The notes: generated by a model not told the origin, from the letters alone. A stretch of 64,000 nt of DNA from Alcanivorax borkumensis SK2 (GCF_000009365.1 NC_008260.1:1647501-1711500); one strand, 5' to 3'; shown: positions 7,816 through 19,073, numbered from the stretch's first letter. Numbers and translations are program-made.

Positions 7816-9852
7816 CTAATCCAATAATTTGCACAAGCGATTACGTAAGCCACGTAAATGGCGCATTTGCTGTTTGCCGGGTTTTTGCTGCGGATCGTAC
7901 AGCGACCGTTGATAGTAGCGGGCCCAGTCATGGGCCGGGCTTGCGGCCCGAGGCCAGCGTTCAGAAATGGCTTCAGCCAATAATGAAGGGGTTAACCCAG
8001 GTGACAGCCTCAACCCTCGGCTCTGAACATGTTGATATAGATGCCAGAATTCCTTTTCCATTGAGGATTGACGATGCGCCGGGGTATGCCAAAACAGATA
8101 CAGGCCATACAACCCCAACAACAACGCAATAGACACTATCAACGTTACGGCCAACCGTAGGGGGGTGACCTGCCCAAGCAACTTGCCGAGTACGGACAGT
8201 TGTAACTGGCTGTCATAGCCAAGCACCCAGGTCTGCCAGCGAAAATCCACATAATCTGCCCACTCACGCATGGCCCCCAGCAAACCACTGCCAGCAAAAG
8301 CATCCAACTCAATCCCGCTTAGCCCCGTCCCGGATTGTTCATCTTCAAGAGCCGCCCTCAACCCGTGTTCCACCCGCTCCGGGGCCACCGCTCCGGTTGG
8401 GTCTACCCGCACCCATCCTTGCCCCTCCAGCCAGACCTCACTCCAAGCATGGGCGTCATACTGGCGAACCAGTAAGTGAGACCCCAGGCTATTCTGTTCC
8501 CCGCCTTGGTAGCCCACCACCACCCGAGCAGGAATGCCCGCAGCCCGCATAAGAAAAGTAAAACTGGAAGCATAGTGCTCACAGAAGCCCTTGCGCGAAC
8601 GGAACAAGAAATCGTCGATGGGATCGGCCACCAGTTTTGGCGGCCGCAGTGTGTAGTGGAAAGGTTGCTGACGAAAATAGGCAAGAGCCTGCTGCACCAC
8701 TGCCGTATCTGCGTCGCTATCTAGGCGCCACCGCTGAGCCAGCCCTCGAGCCCGGCGACCGCTGTCATCCGGAATCGACAGCATCAACGCTTCTTCCTGG
8801 GGCGCCAATGGCAGCCGACGGGTCGCCGCTGGCACACTGACCACCCGGTAGCTCTGTCGCTGACTGACCGGATTATTTGACACAAGTCGCATATCCCGGG
8901 CCAAACTAACCCCCTCGCCACTCACGAAAGGTACCGGCATGGCAAACAGCCAACGGCGCTGGGTGGGCTCGACAATCACTTGGTAGGCGTAACTATTGCC
9001 GTCGCTACGTCCAGCGGTAAGCGCCGTCATCCAGTCCGGCGCGTTCCCGCCGCCACGATACAGATAGCTCTCTTTGTCCATGCCTTTGGGAATAGCCTGC
9101 TGCCAGGCGCGGCCATCGAAATAACTCAGAGTGAGCCCCCGCCAGTAGCGTTGCGCCGGGGGCGGCATCTCGCCCTCAAAGGCAACCCGGAACGCTAGGG
9201 CGGACGACTCTGATAGCTCACTAATCTGTCCCGGTGCCATGCTGTCTGTCATCCCGGTGCGCGCTTTACCGTTGCCCACCTGCATATTCCATAATGGGGC
9301 GACCCTGGGCACCAGCACAAACAGAATCAGCATCAACGGTATCGCCTGGGCCATAATCACCCCGGCACGTTTAAGATGCTGCCCCCCGCTGGCGCGGGTA
9401 TCGCTGTGATTAATCCCCGCCAAGCACGCGGTGAGCAGCACCATGCACAACAACACGTAGAGGAACATCAGCGGGCTTTGCGAAAATAGCAACGACGTGG
9501 CGCAGACAAAGAAACCCAACACTAACAACACATAGGCATCGCGCTGGCTCACTACCTCTAGGTATTTGAGCCCAAACAGCGAAACCAGCAAGGCGACCCC
9601 GGCTTCCGGCCCATAAAGGCGGCCAAAACTATAAAAGGTGAGCGCCACCACAGCCATTAATAGCAGGCTGCGAATAATACGACCGGGGAGCGCCATTCGT
9701 TGCCGGTTCACCAGTGCGCGGATCACCACCACCAGCGCAAATAAACCGGTCTGCCAAAGCGGACCTTTGAGCAGCTGGGGTATCGCACAGAACGTCACCG
9801 CAAGCGTCAGCCAGAGCTGAGTGTGGGAAGGGACCTGGTAAATGCGCGCCAT
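7816..9852 (-). CDS. tgpA: Membrane transglutaminase-like protein (TgpA family, DUF3488 + transglutaminase + DUF4129)
   Basis: A 678-residue inner-membrane protein. The first 190 residues hold several transmembrane helices (DUF3488-like). A periplasmic transglutaminase core follows with the full triad: Cys in RKGFCEHYASSF near residue 430, His in YDAHAWSEVWL and Asp in VDPTGAV. One more helix lies near residues 560-585, then a DUF4129-like cytoplasmic tail. P. aeruginosa TgpA (PA2873) has the same plan and was reported essential; its substrate is uncertain. The start codon overlaps the stop of the DUF58 gene by one base (TGATG), so the two are translationally coupled in a MoxR-DUF58-transglutaminase operon, a widespread arrangement. 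Confidence 0.92.
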   Translation of the reverse strand: MARIYQVPSHTQLWLTLAVTFCAIPQLLKGPLWQTGLFALVVVIRALVNRQRMALPGRIIRSLLLMAVVALTFYSFGRLYGPEAGVALLVSLFGLKYLEVVSQRDAYVLLVLGFFVCATSLLFSQSPLMFLYVLLCMVLLTACLAGINHSDTRASGGQHLKRAGVIMAQAIPLMLILFVLVPRVAPLWNMQVGNGKARTGMTDSMAPGQISELSESSALAFRVAFEGEMPPPAQRYWRGLTLSYFDGRAWQQAIPKGMDKESYLYRGGGNAPDWMTALTAGRSDGNSYAYQVIVEPTQRRWLFAMPVPFVSGEGVSLARDMRLVSNNPVSQRQSYRVVSVPAATRRLPLAPQEEALMLSIPDDSGRRARGLAQRWRLDSDADTAVVQQALAYFRQQPFHYTLRPPKLVADPIDDFLFRSRKGFCEHYASSFTFLMRAAGIPARVVVGYQGGEQNSLGSHLLVRQYDAHAWSEVWLEGQGWVRVDPTGAVAPERVEHGLRAALEDEQSGTGLSGIELDAFAGSGLLGAMREWADYVDFRWQTWVLGYDSQLQLSVLGKLLGQVTPLRLAVTLIVSIALLLGLYGLYLFWHTPAHRQSSMEKEFWHLYQHVQSRGLRLSPGLTPSLLAEAISERWPRAASPAHDWARYYQRSLYDPQQKPGKQQMRHLRGLRNRLCKLLD

Positions 9853-10808
9853 CAGAACTCCGGGTAACAGGCCAACGCATCCAGCAAGCGCCAGCGGTGC
9901 ACATCACCGGTGTCCGGTGCTAATGTCAGCCCCGGTAGCACCAATCCATAGGGCTGATGTTCCCGGTCTAGCTCAAGCACCCAATGACACAGAATAGAAA
10001 GCCGCTGCTCATCTGCTAGACCTTCCAGCTTGTCCCAACGCAACCAGAGCCGACCGCCCACAGGTTCTTCGAACAACTTGGTGTTTAGGCCTCTGCCTCG
10101 AGCATAGCCTTTCCAGTCGATCTTGCGCAGCGAGTCGCCGGGAACGTAACGGCGCAGCCCCTGAAATTCTTCGTTACCGGACTGGCCACTGCTGAAGGCC
10201 CTCTGATTATTTTTGCCGCCATCTGCCGGGCAGTTTTCATTTTCCTGGGGGCTAGGCCAGGCAAGGCAATAATGATCCAGTGTCACATAAGACCAGCTGC
10301 GTAGCAGGCCAAGAGGAAACCGGCTTTCCACTTTTAACCGCGGCGCGGTTATTTTTCCCCGCCGTGGCAGAAACAAATTCAACCACAGGCTTTCCTCCTC
10401 CCCTGCCATAACGCTGACCTGCTGAGCGGCCTGCCCCGGCCAGTACAACCAGACACAATGATGGGCTCGCTGCTCGGCGAATAACACCACTTCCAGCGCC
10501 CCTTCTTCGCCACTGAAACCGGACTCTGCCGTGCCATTGCGCAAGCCAAGAGCCGATAAATTGCGAAAGGTATGGAGGATGGTAACCAGAAATAAACTCG
10601 CCATTAGAAACGACAGAGCCAAGATCAAATTATTTTCATAGTTAATGCCGCCAATGAACAGCAGCCCGGCCACTAACAGATAGAAAAAACCGTAACCGGT
10701 AGGAAAAATAAAAATGCGTTTCTGATTCAGCACTATCTGGCGGGCAGCGGGTAAACGGCGCGTCAACCACCGTTCATAGAGTCCACGCACCCCAAGGGGA
10801 AATTTCAC
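9852..10808 (-). CDS. DUF58 domain protein
   Basis: A 318-residue membrane-anchored protein. A hydrophobic hairpin lies near residues 33-75 (FPTGYGFFYLLVAGLLF and ALSFLMASLFLVTIL). The C-terminal half carries the DUF58 signature, with YVPGDSLRKIDWKGYARG followed by FEEPVGGRLWLRWD, a region related to von Willebrand A-like folds. The gene sits between the MoxR ATPase gene (nine bases upstream) and tgpA (one-base overlap). MoxR/DUF58 pairs are thought to act as chaperone-like assembly systems. The specific target here is unknown. Confidence 0.9.
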   Translation of the reverse strand: MKFPLGVRGLYERWLTRRLPAARQIVLNQKRIFIFPTGYGFFYLLVAGLLFIGGINYENNLILALSFLMASLFLVTILHTFRNLSALGLRNGTAESGFSGEEGALEVVLFAEQRAHHCVWLYWPGQAAQQVSVMAGEEESLWLNLFLPRRGKITAPRLKVESRFPLGLLRSWSYVTLDHYCLAWPSPQENENCPADGGKNNQRAFSSGQSGNEEFQGLRRYVPGDSLRKIDWKGYARGRGLNTKLFEEPVGGRLWLRWDKLEGLADEQRLSILCHWVLELDREHQPYGLVLPGLTLAPDTGDVHRWRLLDALACYPEF

Positions 10809-10817
10809 CGCGGCACC

Positions 10818-11729
10818 TTAACGCCGTACCACAGGCACGGACTGCAGCAAGGACTGGCTGATGGCCGCCACACTGCCTCCCTGCCGGACACTCAACCGGT
10901 GTTCTGCCACAGAGGCCCAAACAGCCTGAACATCTTCCGGCAATACGTAGTCACGACCGGTTATCAGCGCCCAGGCGCGTGCGGCTCTCAACAGACCCAG
11001 CCCTGCACGGGGTGACAGCCCCGCAACAAAGCGATCATCCGAGCGGGTGGCGTCCAGCAACCGCTGTACATAATCGAGAAGTTCACGTGTTACCCGAATC
11101 TTGCCCACGACCTGGGCCAGCTTCATCAAACCTTCACCATTGATTACCGCTTTCAACTCACGGACCTGCTGACGCAAATCACCGCCGGCGAGCAGTTCCA
11201 GCTCCACATCGGAGGCGGGATAACCCAAGGAAATACGCATCAGGAAGCGGTCAAGTTGGGACTCTGGCAACACAAAGGTGCCAGCCTGATCTATCGGGTT
11301 CTGGGTCGCGACCACAAAAAAAGGCGCCGGCAAAGGGCGAGTGACACCATCCAAAGTCACCTGCCGCTCTTCCATGGCCTCCAGTAAAGCGCTTTGGGTT
11401 TTCGGCGTGGCCCGGTTGATTTCATCGGCCAACAGCAGCTGAGTAAATACCGGGCCTTCGCGGAGAGAGAATTGCTGGGTGGTAGGGTCAAAAACGGAAA
11501 CGCCGAGAATATCCGCTGGCAGCATATCGCTGGTGAACTGTACTCGGCGGTAATCCAGCTGGAACACTCGAGCCAACGCATGAGCTAAGGTAGTCTTGCC
11601 CATGCCCGGCAGGTCTTCGATCAGCAGGTGGCCACTGGCCAGCATGCAGGTCAGTGCCAGTTTCAGTTGCTCTTCTTTGCCCAGCACAACGCGGCCCACC
11701 TGGGCCAAGGCTTTATCCAATGCCTGCAT
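10818..11729 (-). CDS. MoxR-family AAA+ ATPase
   Basis: A 303-residue AAA+ protein of the MoxR group. Walker A is GMGKTT at residues 42-47, Walker B is LLLADEINRATPKTQSALL, and the sensor 1 region is VVATQNPIDQAG. The C-terminal lid holds SPRAGLGLLRAARAWAL, typical of MoxR. It is the first gene of the operon with the DUF58 protein and TgpA, and probably drives folding or assembly of those partners (inference from other MoxR systems). Confidence 0.93.
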   Translation of the reverse strand: MQALDKALAQVGRVVLGKEEQLKLALTCMLASGHLLIEDLPGMGKTTLAHALARVFQLDYRRVQFTSDMLPADILGVSVFDPTTQQFSLREGPVFTQLLLADEINRATPKTQSALLEAMEERQVTLDGVTRPLPAPFFVVATQNPIDQAGTFVLPESQLDRFLMRISLGYPASDVELELLAGGDLRQQVRELKAVINGEGLMKLAQVVGKIRVTRELLDYVQRLLDATRSDDRFVAGLSPRAGLGLLRAARAWALITGRDYVLPEDVQAVWASVAEHRLSVRQGGSVAAISQSLLQSVPVVRR

Positions 11730-11909
11730 TATGTCCCCTTAACCCCGATTTCTTACCAAAACACTCCAAGGTTGCAAGCTGCAACGCAAGCTAACGCTGT
11801 GCAAAAGAGTGTGGTTTAGCTCGCGGGATTCAGTAGAGCCTTCAAACGTGGAAAGTTGAAAAAAGCAAAGCGTGGAAACTTTATCGCACCTCCCAAGGTT
11901 GTACCTTGG

Positions 11910-13124
11910 CTATGCGCTGGCTAACGCCTTGAGGCCGCGGCTCAGGTCTGCCTTCAGATCGTCTATTCCTTCTAAGCCAATGGCCAGACGAATGAGATTC
12001 TCGGTTACTCCAGCTCGCTGCTTTTCTTCTTCGTTGACCCGCCCATGCGTTGTTGTCGCCGGGTGAGTCACTGTTGTTTTAACATCACCCAGGTTAGCGG
12101 TAATAGAAATCAGGCGAGTGGCATCAATAAAGCGCCAGGCGGCCTGACGATCACGATTGCCGGCGGCGTCTTCCACCTCAATGGACATCACTGCACCATA
12201 GGCCGACTGTTGGCTGCCGGCTAGGTCATGCTGCGGGTGACTTTTCAACCCTGCGTAATGCACCCGGGCAACCCCCGGCTGTACTTCAAGCCATTCGGCC
12301 AGTGCCATGGCCCGCTCACTCTGTGCCTGCATGCGCAAACTTAGCGTTTCCAGGCCCTTGATAAAGACCCAGGCATTAAACGGGCTCATGCAGGAGCCAG
12401 CAGAACGCACGAAACCCAGAATCTCGTTCATGGGCTCTTTTGGTCCGACTACGGCACCTCCGAGGCAACGCCCCTGCCCGTCCAGATATTTGGTGGCGCT
12501 ATGAATGATCAGGTCAGCGCCCAACTCGATGGGTTTTTGCAGTGCCGGGGTACAAAAACAGTTATCCACCACCAACAGTGCCCCATTGTCATGGGCCAGC
12601 TTAGCCAGGGCGGCAATGTCACCCACTTCCGCCAGTGGATTGGACGGTGTTTCCAGAAACAATATTTTCGTTTCCGGGCGGATCGCGGCTTCCCACTGGG
12701 ACAAGTCGCTCATGTCCACCAAGGTGGTGTCGATGCCGAACTTTTTCAGGTAACGGTCGTAGATCACATTGGTGGTGCCGAACACGCTACGAGAACTAAC
12801 AAGGTGATCACCCGGCGCCAGCAAGGAGAAAAAGGTGCCGCTGATTGCCGCCATGCCAGATGCAAAGGCGACACAGGCCTCCCCGCCTTCCAACGCGGCC
12901 AAGCGTTGCTCGAATGCCCGCACGGTTGGGTTGGTAAAACGGGAATAAATATTGCCCGGCTCTTCACCACTAAACCGTGCCGCCGCTTGCGCCGCGCTTT
13001 CATACACGAAGCTGGAGGTCATGAAGATTGGATCGGAATGTGCCATTTCATCCGTGCGCAGTTGCGCAGTACGAATGGCCAAGGTTTCAACATTCAGGGT
13101 TGTCGGATCCAGATCATCACTCAT
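11910..13124 (-). CDS. metZ: O-succinylhomoserine sulfhydrylase
   Basis: A PLP enzyme of the Cys/Met metabolism family, 404 residues, that makes homocysteine directly from O-succinylhomoserine and sulfide. The PLP lysine is in HSATKYLDGQG near residue 214. The substrate and phosphate region YSRFTNPTVRAFEQRLAALEGGE is clear. It lies directly downstream of purF, the same arrangement as in Pseudomonas, where the gene was called metZ. Cystathionine gamma-synthase is the closest alternative; neighbour order favours MetZ. A 7-bp hairpin (CCAAGGT/ACCTTGG) follows the stop at 11892-11909 but lacks a U-tract. Confidence 0.9.
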   Translation of the reverse strand: MSDDLDPTTLNVETLAIRTAQLRTDEMAHSDPIFMTSSFVYESAAQAAARFSGEEPGNIYSRFTNPTVRAFEQRLAALEGGEACVAFASGMAAISGTFFSLLAPGDHLVSSRSVFGTTNVIYDRYLKKFGIDTTLVDMSDLSQWEAAIRPETKILFLETPSNPLAEVGDIAALAKLAHDNGALLVVDNCFCTPALQKPIELGADLIIHSATKYLDGQGRCLGGAVVGPKEPMNEILGFVRSAGSCMSPFNAWVFIKGLETLSLRMQAQSERAMALAEWLEVQPGVARVHYAGLKSHPQHDLAGSQQSAYGAVMSIEVEDAAGNRDRQAAWRFIDATRLISITANLGDVKTTVTHPATTTHGRVNEEEKQRAGVTENLIRLAIGLEGIDDLKADLSRGLKALASA

Positions 13125-13203
13125 CAGAAAATTCTACTCCGCGTTACGGGCGACTTAGCCGATGGTGGCCCATGCCGCCTCCGGGGGTGGTTTCATCACT
13201 GTA

Positions 13204-14724
13204 TCAGTGATTATGTAGATCGATAATTTCGTTATCCGCCAAGGCCTGGGTCTTTTCACTATCGCCTTTGGCCGCATCGCTACGGCGGGCTTCCAAGTTG
13301 GCCAGGTAATCCGGTGTAATGTTACCCGCAAGGTATTCACCATTGAACACGGAGCAATCGAAGGACACCACCTGCGGATTACCTTCCTTGCACGTTTCCA
13401 CCAGATCGTCCAAGTCTTGGTAGATTAATCGATCAGCGCCGATCAGTTCACCAATTTCATCCGTGGTTCGACCATGAGCAATCAGTTCTTGAGCCACGGG
13501 CATATCGATGCCGTATACATTTGGGTATTTCACCGCCGGCGCAGCAGAAGCGAAATAGACCTTGCGAGCCCCGGCTTCGCGAGCCATCTGAATGATTTCA
13601 TTACAGGTGGTACCCCGCACGATGGAGTCATCCACCAGCAGCACGTTTTTGCCCTGGAATTCGAGCTCGATTGCGTTGAGCTTCTGGCGCACGGATTTTT
13701 TGCGTTGTTGCTGGCCGGGCATGATGAAGGTTCGGCCGATATAACGATTCTTGATAAAACCTTCACGGTATTTCACCCCCAGATGATTGGCCATCTGCAA
13801 AGCGGAGGTGCGGCTAGTATCGGGAATCGGGATGACCACATCAATGTCGTGATCAGGCCATTCACGCTCTACTTTTTCGGCCAGTTTTTCGCCCATGCGC
13901 AAGCGTGCCTTGTACACAGAAATGCCATCAATAATGGAGTCCGGCCGCGCCAGGTAAACCTGCTCGAAAATACAGGGGTGCAAACTTGCATTTTCGGCAC
14001 ACTGGCGGGTGTGCATTTCACCCTCAGCGGTAATGTAAATAGCTTCACCCGGAGCCAAGTCACGCACTACATTAAAGCCCAGTGAAGACAGCGCCACGGA
14101 TTCAGAAGCCACCATGTACTCTGGGCCGTTGGGGGTATCTTTGCGGCCAAAACACACAGGACGAATGCCGTGAGGGTCACGGAAGGCCAGGATGCCGTAA
14201 CCGGTTATCATGGCAACTACCGCATAAGCGCCTTGCACACGATCATGAACCGCTGCAACGGCATCGAAAATATCATTCGGTTCCGGTTTCAGCTTGCCCC
14301 GGCTTTGCAGCTCGTGAGCAAAAACATTCAGCAAAACCTCAGAATCCGAAGTGGTGTTGATATGGCGCAGATCAGCACGGAAGATATGTTCGGCTAGGGC
14401 TTCGGCATTGGTTAAGTTGCCATTATGGGCCAACGTAATGCCATAAGGAGAATTTACATAGAACGGCTGAGCTTCTGCCGAACTGGAGCTGCCTGCAGTG
14501 GGATAACGCACATGGCCAATCCCCATGTTGCCTACAAGGCGGCGCATATGGCGAGTGCGGAAAACGTCGCGCACCATGCCATTATCTTTGCGCAGGTAGA
14601 GACGGTCGCCGTCACAGGTCACTATACCAGCCGCATCCTGGCCACGATGCTGGAGAACGGTCAGGGCATCATAAATCCCCTGGTTCACATAGCTATGACC
14701 GACAATGCCCACAATGCCGCACAT
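13204..14724 (-). CDS. purF: Amidophosphoribosyltransferase
   Basis: First committed step of purine synthesis: glutamine and PRPP give phosphoribosylamine. The open frame runs to 14841, but the ATG at 14724 has an AGAGGT box and starts [10 protein letters not shown], so removal of Met exposes the N-terminal nucleophile Cys of the Ntn glutaminase domain. The PRPP motif [13 protein letters not shown] lies in the C-terminal phosphoribosyltransferase domain. The protein has 506 residues, close to the E. coli enzyme. It lies 11 bases after cvpA, as in many gammaproteobacteria. Confidence 0.97.
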   Translation of the reverse strand: MCGIVGIVGHSYVNQGIYDALTVLQHRGQDAAGIVTCDGDRLYLRKDNGMVRDVFRTRHMRRLVGNMGIGHVRYPTAGSSSSAEAQPFYVNSPYGITLAHNGNLTNAEALAEHIFRADLRHINTTSDSEVLLNVFAHELQSRGKLKPEPNDIFDAVAAVHDRVQGAYAVVAMITGYGILAFRDPHGIRPVCFGRKDTPNGPEYMVASESVALSSLGFNVVRDLAPGEAIYITAEGEMHTRQCAENASLHPCIFEQVYLARPDSIIDGISVYKARLRMGEKLAEKVEREWPDHDIDVVIPIPDTSRTSALQMANHLGVKYREGFIKNRYIGRTFIMPGQQQRKKSVRQKLNAIELEFQGKNVLLVDDSIVRGTTCNEIIQMAREAGARKVYFASAAPAVKYPNVYGIDMPVAQELIAHGRTTDEIGELIGADRLIYQDLDDLVETCKEGNPQVVSFDCSVFNGEYLAGNITPDYLANLEARRSDAAKGDSEKTQALADNEIIDLHNH

Positions 14725-14735
14725 GGTACTTACCT

Positions 14736-15230
14736 CTAGCTGCCACTTACATTCATGATAAAGGCGAGAAGGCTCTCGCCCACGTCCCGGGTCCACGCTT
14801 CCATCATCACCAGATGCGGAACCAGGGTGGATTCGTGCCACCAGGGGTCAGAAGCAAACAAATGCTGACCCAGGGCGACGAGTACGACCATTAGCAACAT
14901 CCCACGCAGGGCGCCAAACACCATACCCATTAATCTGTCAGTACTACTCAAACCGGTGACGCGGATCAGTTCACCGAGCAAATGATTAATGAGAGCCCCT
15001 ACAGCCAAAGTCAGAGCAAACAGGCTACCAAAGGCGACAGCGGCACGCAGGCTGGGGGTGGTGATCTGTTCCTGGAGCAGAAGGTCCAGGGCCGGGCTGA
15101 ACAGGCGGGCGATAATAAAGGCCGCAACCCATGTGAGCAACGAAAAGGCTTCGCGGGTAAACCCCCGGCGAACACTCAAAAGGGCAGAAACTGCGATAAC
15201 AAACAGGATGATGCCGTCTGCCAGATTCAT
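14736..15230 (-). CDS. cvpA: CvpA family membrane protein
   Basis: A 164-residue inner-membrane protein with about four hydrophobic segments ([70 protein letters not shown]). CvpA is named for a requirement in colicin V production in E. coli and is linked to envelope stress and bile tolerance; its molecular activity is unsettled. The conserved cvpA-purF pairing supports the call. Confidence 0.93.
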   Translation of the reverse strand: MNLADGIILFVIAVSALLSVRRGFTREAFSLLTWVAAFIIARLFSPALDLLLQEQITTPSLRAAVAFGSLFALTLAVGALINHLLGELIRVTGLSSTDRLMGMVFGALRGMLLMVVLVALGQHLFASDPWWHESTLVPHLVMMEAWTRDVGESLLAFIMNVSGS

Positions 15231-15448
15231 TTAAAGCGTGCTCTCGCCGGCGGGTGAAGGCTGAAAAAATGGACAATGCCAAACCCAGAAAAAGGCTGGC
15301 AGGATGTCCTGTAAATACAGACGGCGCAGTTTATCAGAGCCAAACCCGCTTGCCCATGCATCCCGGCCTTTGCCTCCATCTTCTTAGGCAATCTGAAATA
15401 ATACTTAGCTAGGCCACGGGAAAGTAAAGCCGAGCTCACTGATACAGA

Positions 15449-16084
15449 TCAGGGCACGTAAATGCGTACCAATCCCTTGAGCTTAAAACGATCGTCATTG
15501 GCCAATCGCAATCGCGTTGCTTCGGCATCTTCCTTGCGAATCTCTGGCCCAACCATGACCCGATGAAGCACTTTCCCATCATGGCTATCCGTTTGCGTAT
15601 AGGCCCGGTACCCTGCCGCTTTAAGCTTGTCGACCATACCCTTAGCGTTATCGGCATTGGAATAACTGCCCGTCTGCACCACAAATCCAGCCAGTACAGG
15701 CCCGCCGCTTGGGCCCAACTGAGGCGCGCTCACAGGGTCTTCCGGCGGAGGCACTGCCGCATCCTCCTTAATAGGGATAACGGGCTCTGGCTGATCCGGA
15801 ACGACGCTGGCATTATCTTCATTTAATTGTTGTTCAGCCGCCTCCTGTACCGCTTCATGGTCGGCGACAATGCGCTCATCCGCTACCTCACGAAGTTCCT
15901 GCTCAACAACCGGCTCAACCAAAACTGTTTTGTGCTCCGGCGGTTCAGGAATATGCATCTCCAACGCACCACGTACTTGCTCAGGGGTACGAAACAGAAA
16001 CGGCGCCAGCGTCGCCGCCAGAACCAATAACAATATAATGCCTACAAGGCGCTGACGCGTTCGATTATCCACCCGTTTCTCCAT
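15449..16084 (-). CDS. SPOR domain cell-division protein (DedD-like)
   Basis: A 211-residue single-pass protein. A short basic cytoplasmic tail is followed by one transmembrane helix (LVGIILLLVLAATLAPFLF, residues 13-32), an acidic Pro-rich periplasmic linker, and a SPOR domain over about the last 75 residues (GFVVQTGSYSNADNAKGMVDKL). SPOR domains bind denuded glycan strands at the division septum. The folC-SPOR-cvpA-purF order matches Pseudomonas and E. coli (dedD). Confidence 0.9.
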   Translation of the reverse strand: MEKRVDNRTRQRLVGIILLLVLAATLAPFLFRTPEQVRGALEMHIPEPPEHKTVLVEPVVEQELREVADERIVADHEAVQEAAEQQLNEDNASVVPDQPEPVIPIKEDAAVPPPEDPVSAPQLGPSGGPVLAGFVVQTGSYSNADNAKGMVDKLKAAGYRAYTQTDSHDGKVLHRVMVGPEIRKEDAEATRLRLANDDRFKLKGLVRIYVP

Positions 16085-16125
16085 TCAGCATTCATTGGAG
16101 GGCGTTGAGACATAACGGCCTAGCC

Positions 16126-17358
16126 CTACGATTGCGGTTCCCGAGCTTCTGCCACCGTATAAAAGGAGCCGAAAACAATCACCTGATCATCCGCCGATGC
16201 CGCCGCCAACGCTGCATGAGTAGCAGCCGCCACACTCGCGTACTCATTGTACTGGGCTGTAGCCGGTAAAGCGCTTTGTAACACCCTAGTGGATGCTGCG
16301 CGGGGAATCCGTGGTGCGGCCAGATACCAGTGTGCAGCCATCCCTTCGAATAATGCCATCACCCCATCAAAGGGCTTATCTGCCATCATGCCAAACACCA
16401 GATGTCGGGTTCCGGCACAATCAGGCAGCTGTCGAAGAAAACGTTGCACCGCCGGAAGATTGTGACCCACATCGAACCAACAGGACACACCAGCAATGAG
16501 TTGATGTTCGCAACGCCCAAACAAGCCCAACGTAGCAACCGCCGCTAAATCCCCCTGCTGACAGTTTACGCCGGCCAGGCTCAGCGCCTGACAGGCCGTA
16601 GCCAGATTATCAGCACCTAGGCGCACGACTTCCGGTAAGTTCACCGACTCGCCATCAATCAACCACAGTGTAGCGCCATCAATGTGAAAATCACGGCCGG
16701 CGAACACTGGAATAGCGCCTAATGTTGAAACCAGGGGCACAAGGTTATCCGGCCAGAGCGCTTCACCATACACCAGCGGCTTACCGGGCCGCGCGATACC
16801 GCATTTCTCTGCCGCAATGGCTTCACGGGTGTTGCCAAGCCAGTCCTGATGGTCAAGCCCCACGGAGGTCACCACAGACACATCGGGTTCGACAATATTG
16901 ACCGCATCCAACCGCCCCCCCAAGCCGACCTCCAGCAAGATCAGGTCGGCATTACTATCCTTGAATAACCAGAGAGCAGCCAGGGTGGTGAATTCAAAAT
17001 AGGTAAGTGGCACGCCTGCCCTTGCGAGCTCCACTTGTGCGAATGCTGCACACAACTGCGTATCACTCGCCAGACCATCTGGCAACCGTATCCGTTCGTT
17101 GAACACATGAAGGTGAGGAGAGGTGTAGAGGCAAACCTTGCGGCCTTGCTGTTCTGCCAAGGCGGTCATCAAACGCAGCGTTGAGCCTTTGCCGTTGGTG
17201 CCGGCAACGGTAATCACTGGAACAGAAAAGCGGGCCACCTCCAAGCGGGTGGCCACGTCACGAAGCCGATCCAAGCCCAGCTCAATATCGGCCGGGTGCA
17301 TGGCTTCAATGCGACGCAGCCACTCGGGCAAAGAGCCTGGCAGTGGGCTGTCAGTCAT
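16126..17358 (-). CDS. folC: Bifunctional dihydrofolate synthase / folylpolyglutamate synthase
   Basis: A Mur-ligase-fold enzyme that adds glutamate to dihydropteroate and to tetrahydrofolates. The ATP-binding loop GTNGKGST is at residues 53-60. The [21 protein letters not shown] segment and the HQDWLG motif are family hallmarks. The length of 410 residues is normal. Its start overlaps the end of accD by eight bases, so the two genes are coupled. Confidence 0.95.
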   Translation of the reverse strand: MTDSPLPGSLPEWLRRIEAMHPADIELGLDRLRDVATRLEVARFSVPVITVAGTNGKGSTLRLMTALAEQQGRKVCLYTSPHLHVFNERIRLPDGLASDTQLCAAFAQVELARAGVPLTYFEFTTLAALWLFKDSNADLILLEVGLGGRLDAVNIVEPDVSVVTSVGLDHQDWLGNTREAIAAEKCGIARPGKPLVYGEALWPDNLVPLVSTLGAIPVFAGRDFHIDGATLWLIDGESVNLPEVVRLGADNLATACQALSLAGVNCQQGDLAAVATLGLFGRCEHQLIAGVSCWFDVGHNLPAVQRFLRQLPDCAGTRHLVFGMMADKPFDGVMALFEGMAAHWYLAAPRIPRAASTRVLQSALPATAQYNEYASVAAATHAALAAASADDQVIVFGSFYTVAEAREPQS

Positions 17359-18232
17359 CCAGAGCTAGTGGCGGCCAGCCCATCATGTTAGCCAGTAAGC
17401 GATAAAGGGTCTCGCGCATATCGTGGCGGGAGACGATCATGTCGATGGCACCGTGCTCGAGTAGAAATTCACTGCGTTGAAACCCTTCGGGCAGTTTCTG
17501 GCGCACAGTCTGTTCAATTACCCGCGGGCCGGCAAAGCCGATCAACGCATTAGGCTCAGCCACATTCACGTCTCCCAGCATGGCCAGGGACGCCGACACC
17601 CCGCCGTAAACAGGATCGGTAAGCACAGAAATAAACGGCAAACCTGCTTGGCGCATCTTCTCCAGCGCGGCGCTAGTTTTTGCCATTTGCATCAGTGAGA
17701 ACAACGCTTCTTGCATGCGCGCCCCGCCACTGGCTGCAAAACAAACTAATGGCAACTTCTGCTCAAGACACACATTCACCGCACGCACAAAGCGCTCACC
17801 CACCACGGAGCCCATGGAACCGCCCATAAAACTGAACTCAAAGGCACAGGCAACCAGCGGTTCACCATGCAAAGCGCCCTTCAAAACGACCAGTGCATCT
17901 TTCTCATCGGTGGCCTTCTGTGCCGCTACAAGGCGATCCTTATACTTCTTGGAATCCTTGAATTTGAGACGATCCACAGGGGACAGTTCCGTACCGATTT
18001 CCGTCTGCACACCTTCATCAAGAAACAGCTTAAGGCGACGGCGGGCACTAATACGCAAATGGTGATCGCACTTTGGACATACATCCATGTTGCGATCGAG
18101 TTCCGGCCGGTAGACTACCCCTTCGCATCGCGGGCACTTTCGCCACAGCCCTTCAGGAATGTTGTTGCGGCGACTTTCCTGGGGTCGACGTACGGCAGGG
18201 AGGATTTTCTCCAGCCAGTTGCTATTGCTCAT
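17351..18232 (-). CDS. accD: Acetyl-CoA carboxylase carboxyltransferase subunit beta
   Basis: Beta subunit of the carboxyltransferase that forms malonyl-CoA for fatty acid synthesis. The N-terminal four-cysteine zinc finger is visible at C33, C36, C52 and C55. The crotonase-like domain follows ([22 protein letters not shown] and [13 protein letters not shown]). The length of 293 residues is normal. It sits between trpA and folC, with folC overlapping its 3' end by eight bases. Confidence 0.96.
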   Translation of the reverse strand: MSNSNWLEKILPAVRRPQESRRNNIPEGLWRKCPRCEGVVYRPELDRNMDVCPKCDHHLRISARRRLKLFLDEGVQTEIGTELSPVDRLKFKDSKKYKDRLVAAQKATDEKDALVVLKGALHGEPLVACAFEFSFMGGSMGSVVGERFVRAVNVCLEQKLPLVCFAASGGARMQEALFSLMQMAKTSAALEKMRQAGLPFISVLTDPVYGGVSASLAMLGDVNVAEPNALIGFAGPRVIEQTVRQKLPEGFQRSEFLLEHGAIDMIVSRHDMRETLYRLLANMMGWPPLALDD

Positions 18233-18244
18233 GCAAGGGTCCCG

Positions 18245-19048
18245 TTATTGATCCATGGCTTTACGCATAGCGCTGAGAATACCCCCAACCGCGTCATTAA
18301 TCGCGTCGGGAGTATTCTTATTTTCAGCAATTTGATTAACCAGAGCACTACCAACGACCACACCATCGGCTACCCGGCTCACCGCCTGCGCAGATTCAGC
18401 GTCTTTGATACCAAAGCCGACCCCAATGGGCAATTGGGCAAGGTTGCGAATTGTTTCAACGCGGCTGGCCACCTCTTCCACATTCAGGGTTGCAGAGCCA
18501 GTAACACCCTTCAAAGAGACATAATACAGATAGCCGGAACCGGCTTCGCCAATCAGCTTTATGCGAGTATCAGAGGTAGTCGGTGCCACCAGAAAGATCA
18601 TGTCTAGGCCATGGGCATCCATAACCGGCCTTACTTCCAAAGCCTCTTCTGGCGGCAAATCCACCAACAACACCCCATCCACACCCGCATCTTCTGCGGC
18701 CTTAGCGAAAGATTCATAGCCCATTACTTCAACCGGGTTCAAATACCCCATCAGCACCACAGGGGTCTGCGTGTTGGTTTCACGGAAGATCTTCACCATG
18801 GCCAGTACATCACGGGTGGACGTGTTGTGCTGCAAAGCCCGCTCACAGGCCAACTGGATTACCGGCCCATCGGCCATGGGATCGGAAAACGGCACCCCCA
18901 GCTCAATAATATCTGCCCCGGCATCCACCATGGCGTGCATCAACGGCACGGTTACATCCTTAACCGGATCACCCGCCGTTACAAAAGGAATCAGCGCTTT
19001 ACGGTTCTCACCGTCTAGGCGCTGGAAGCAACGTTCAATACGACGCAT
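18245..19048 (-). CDS. trpA: Tryptophan synthase alpha chain
   Basis: Cleaves indole-3-glycerol phosphate to indole, which is channelled to TrpB. The catalytic residues E49 and D60 are present in [15 protein letters not shown]. The phosphate-binding [10 protein letters not shown] and VVGSALV motifs close the barrel. The length of 267 residues is normal. It is followed by accD after 12 bases and preceded by trpB after a 108-base intercistronic region that contains two strong hairpins. Confidence 0.97.
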
Positions 19049-19073
19049 TTCTGCTCCTTAAAAATCGGGTAAA

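Noticed and set aside
11892-11909. Hairpin after metZ as a terminator
   Set aside because: The 7-bp CCAAGGT/ACCTTGG stem has no U-tract in the direction of metZ transcription, so I do not call it a terminator.
12501-13226. 241-codon plus-strand ORF opposite metZ
   Set aside because: It lies antisense within an intact metZ and shows no motif or ribosome-binding site.
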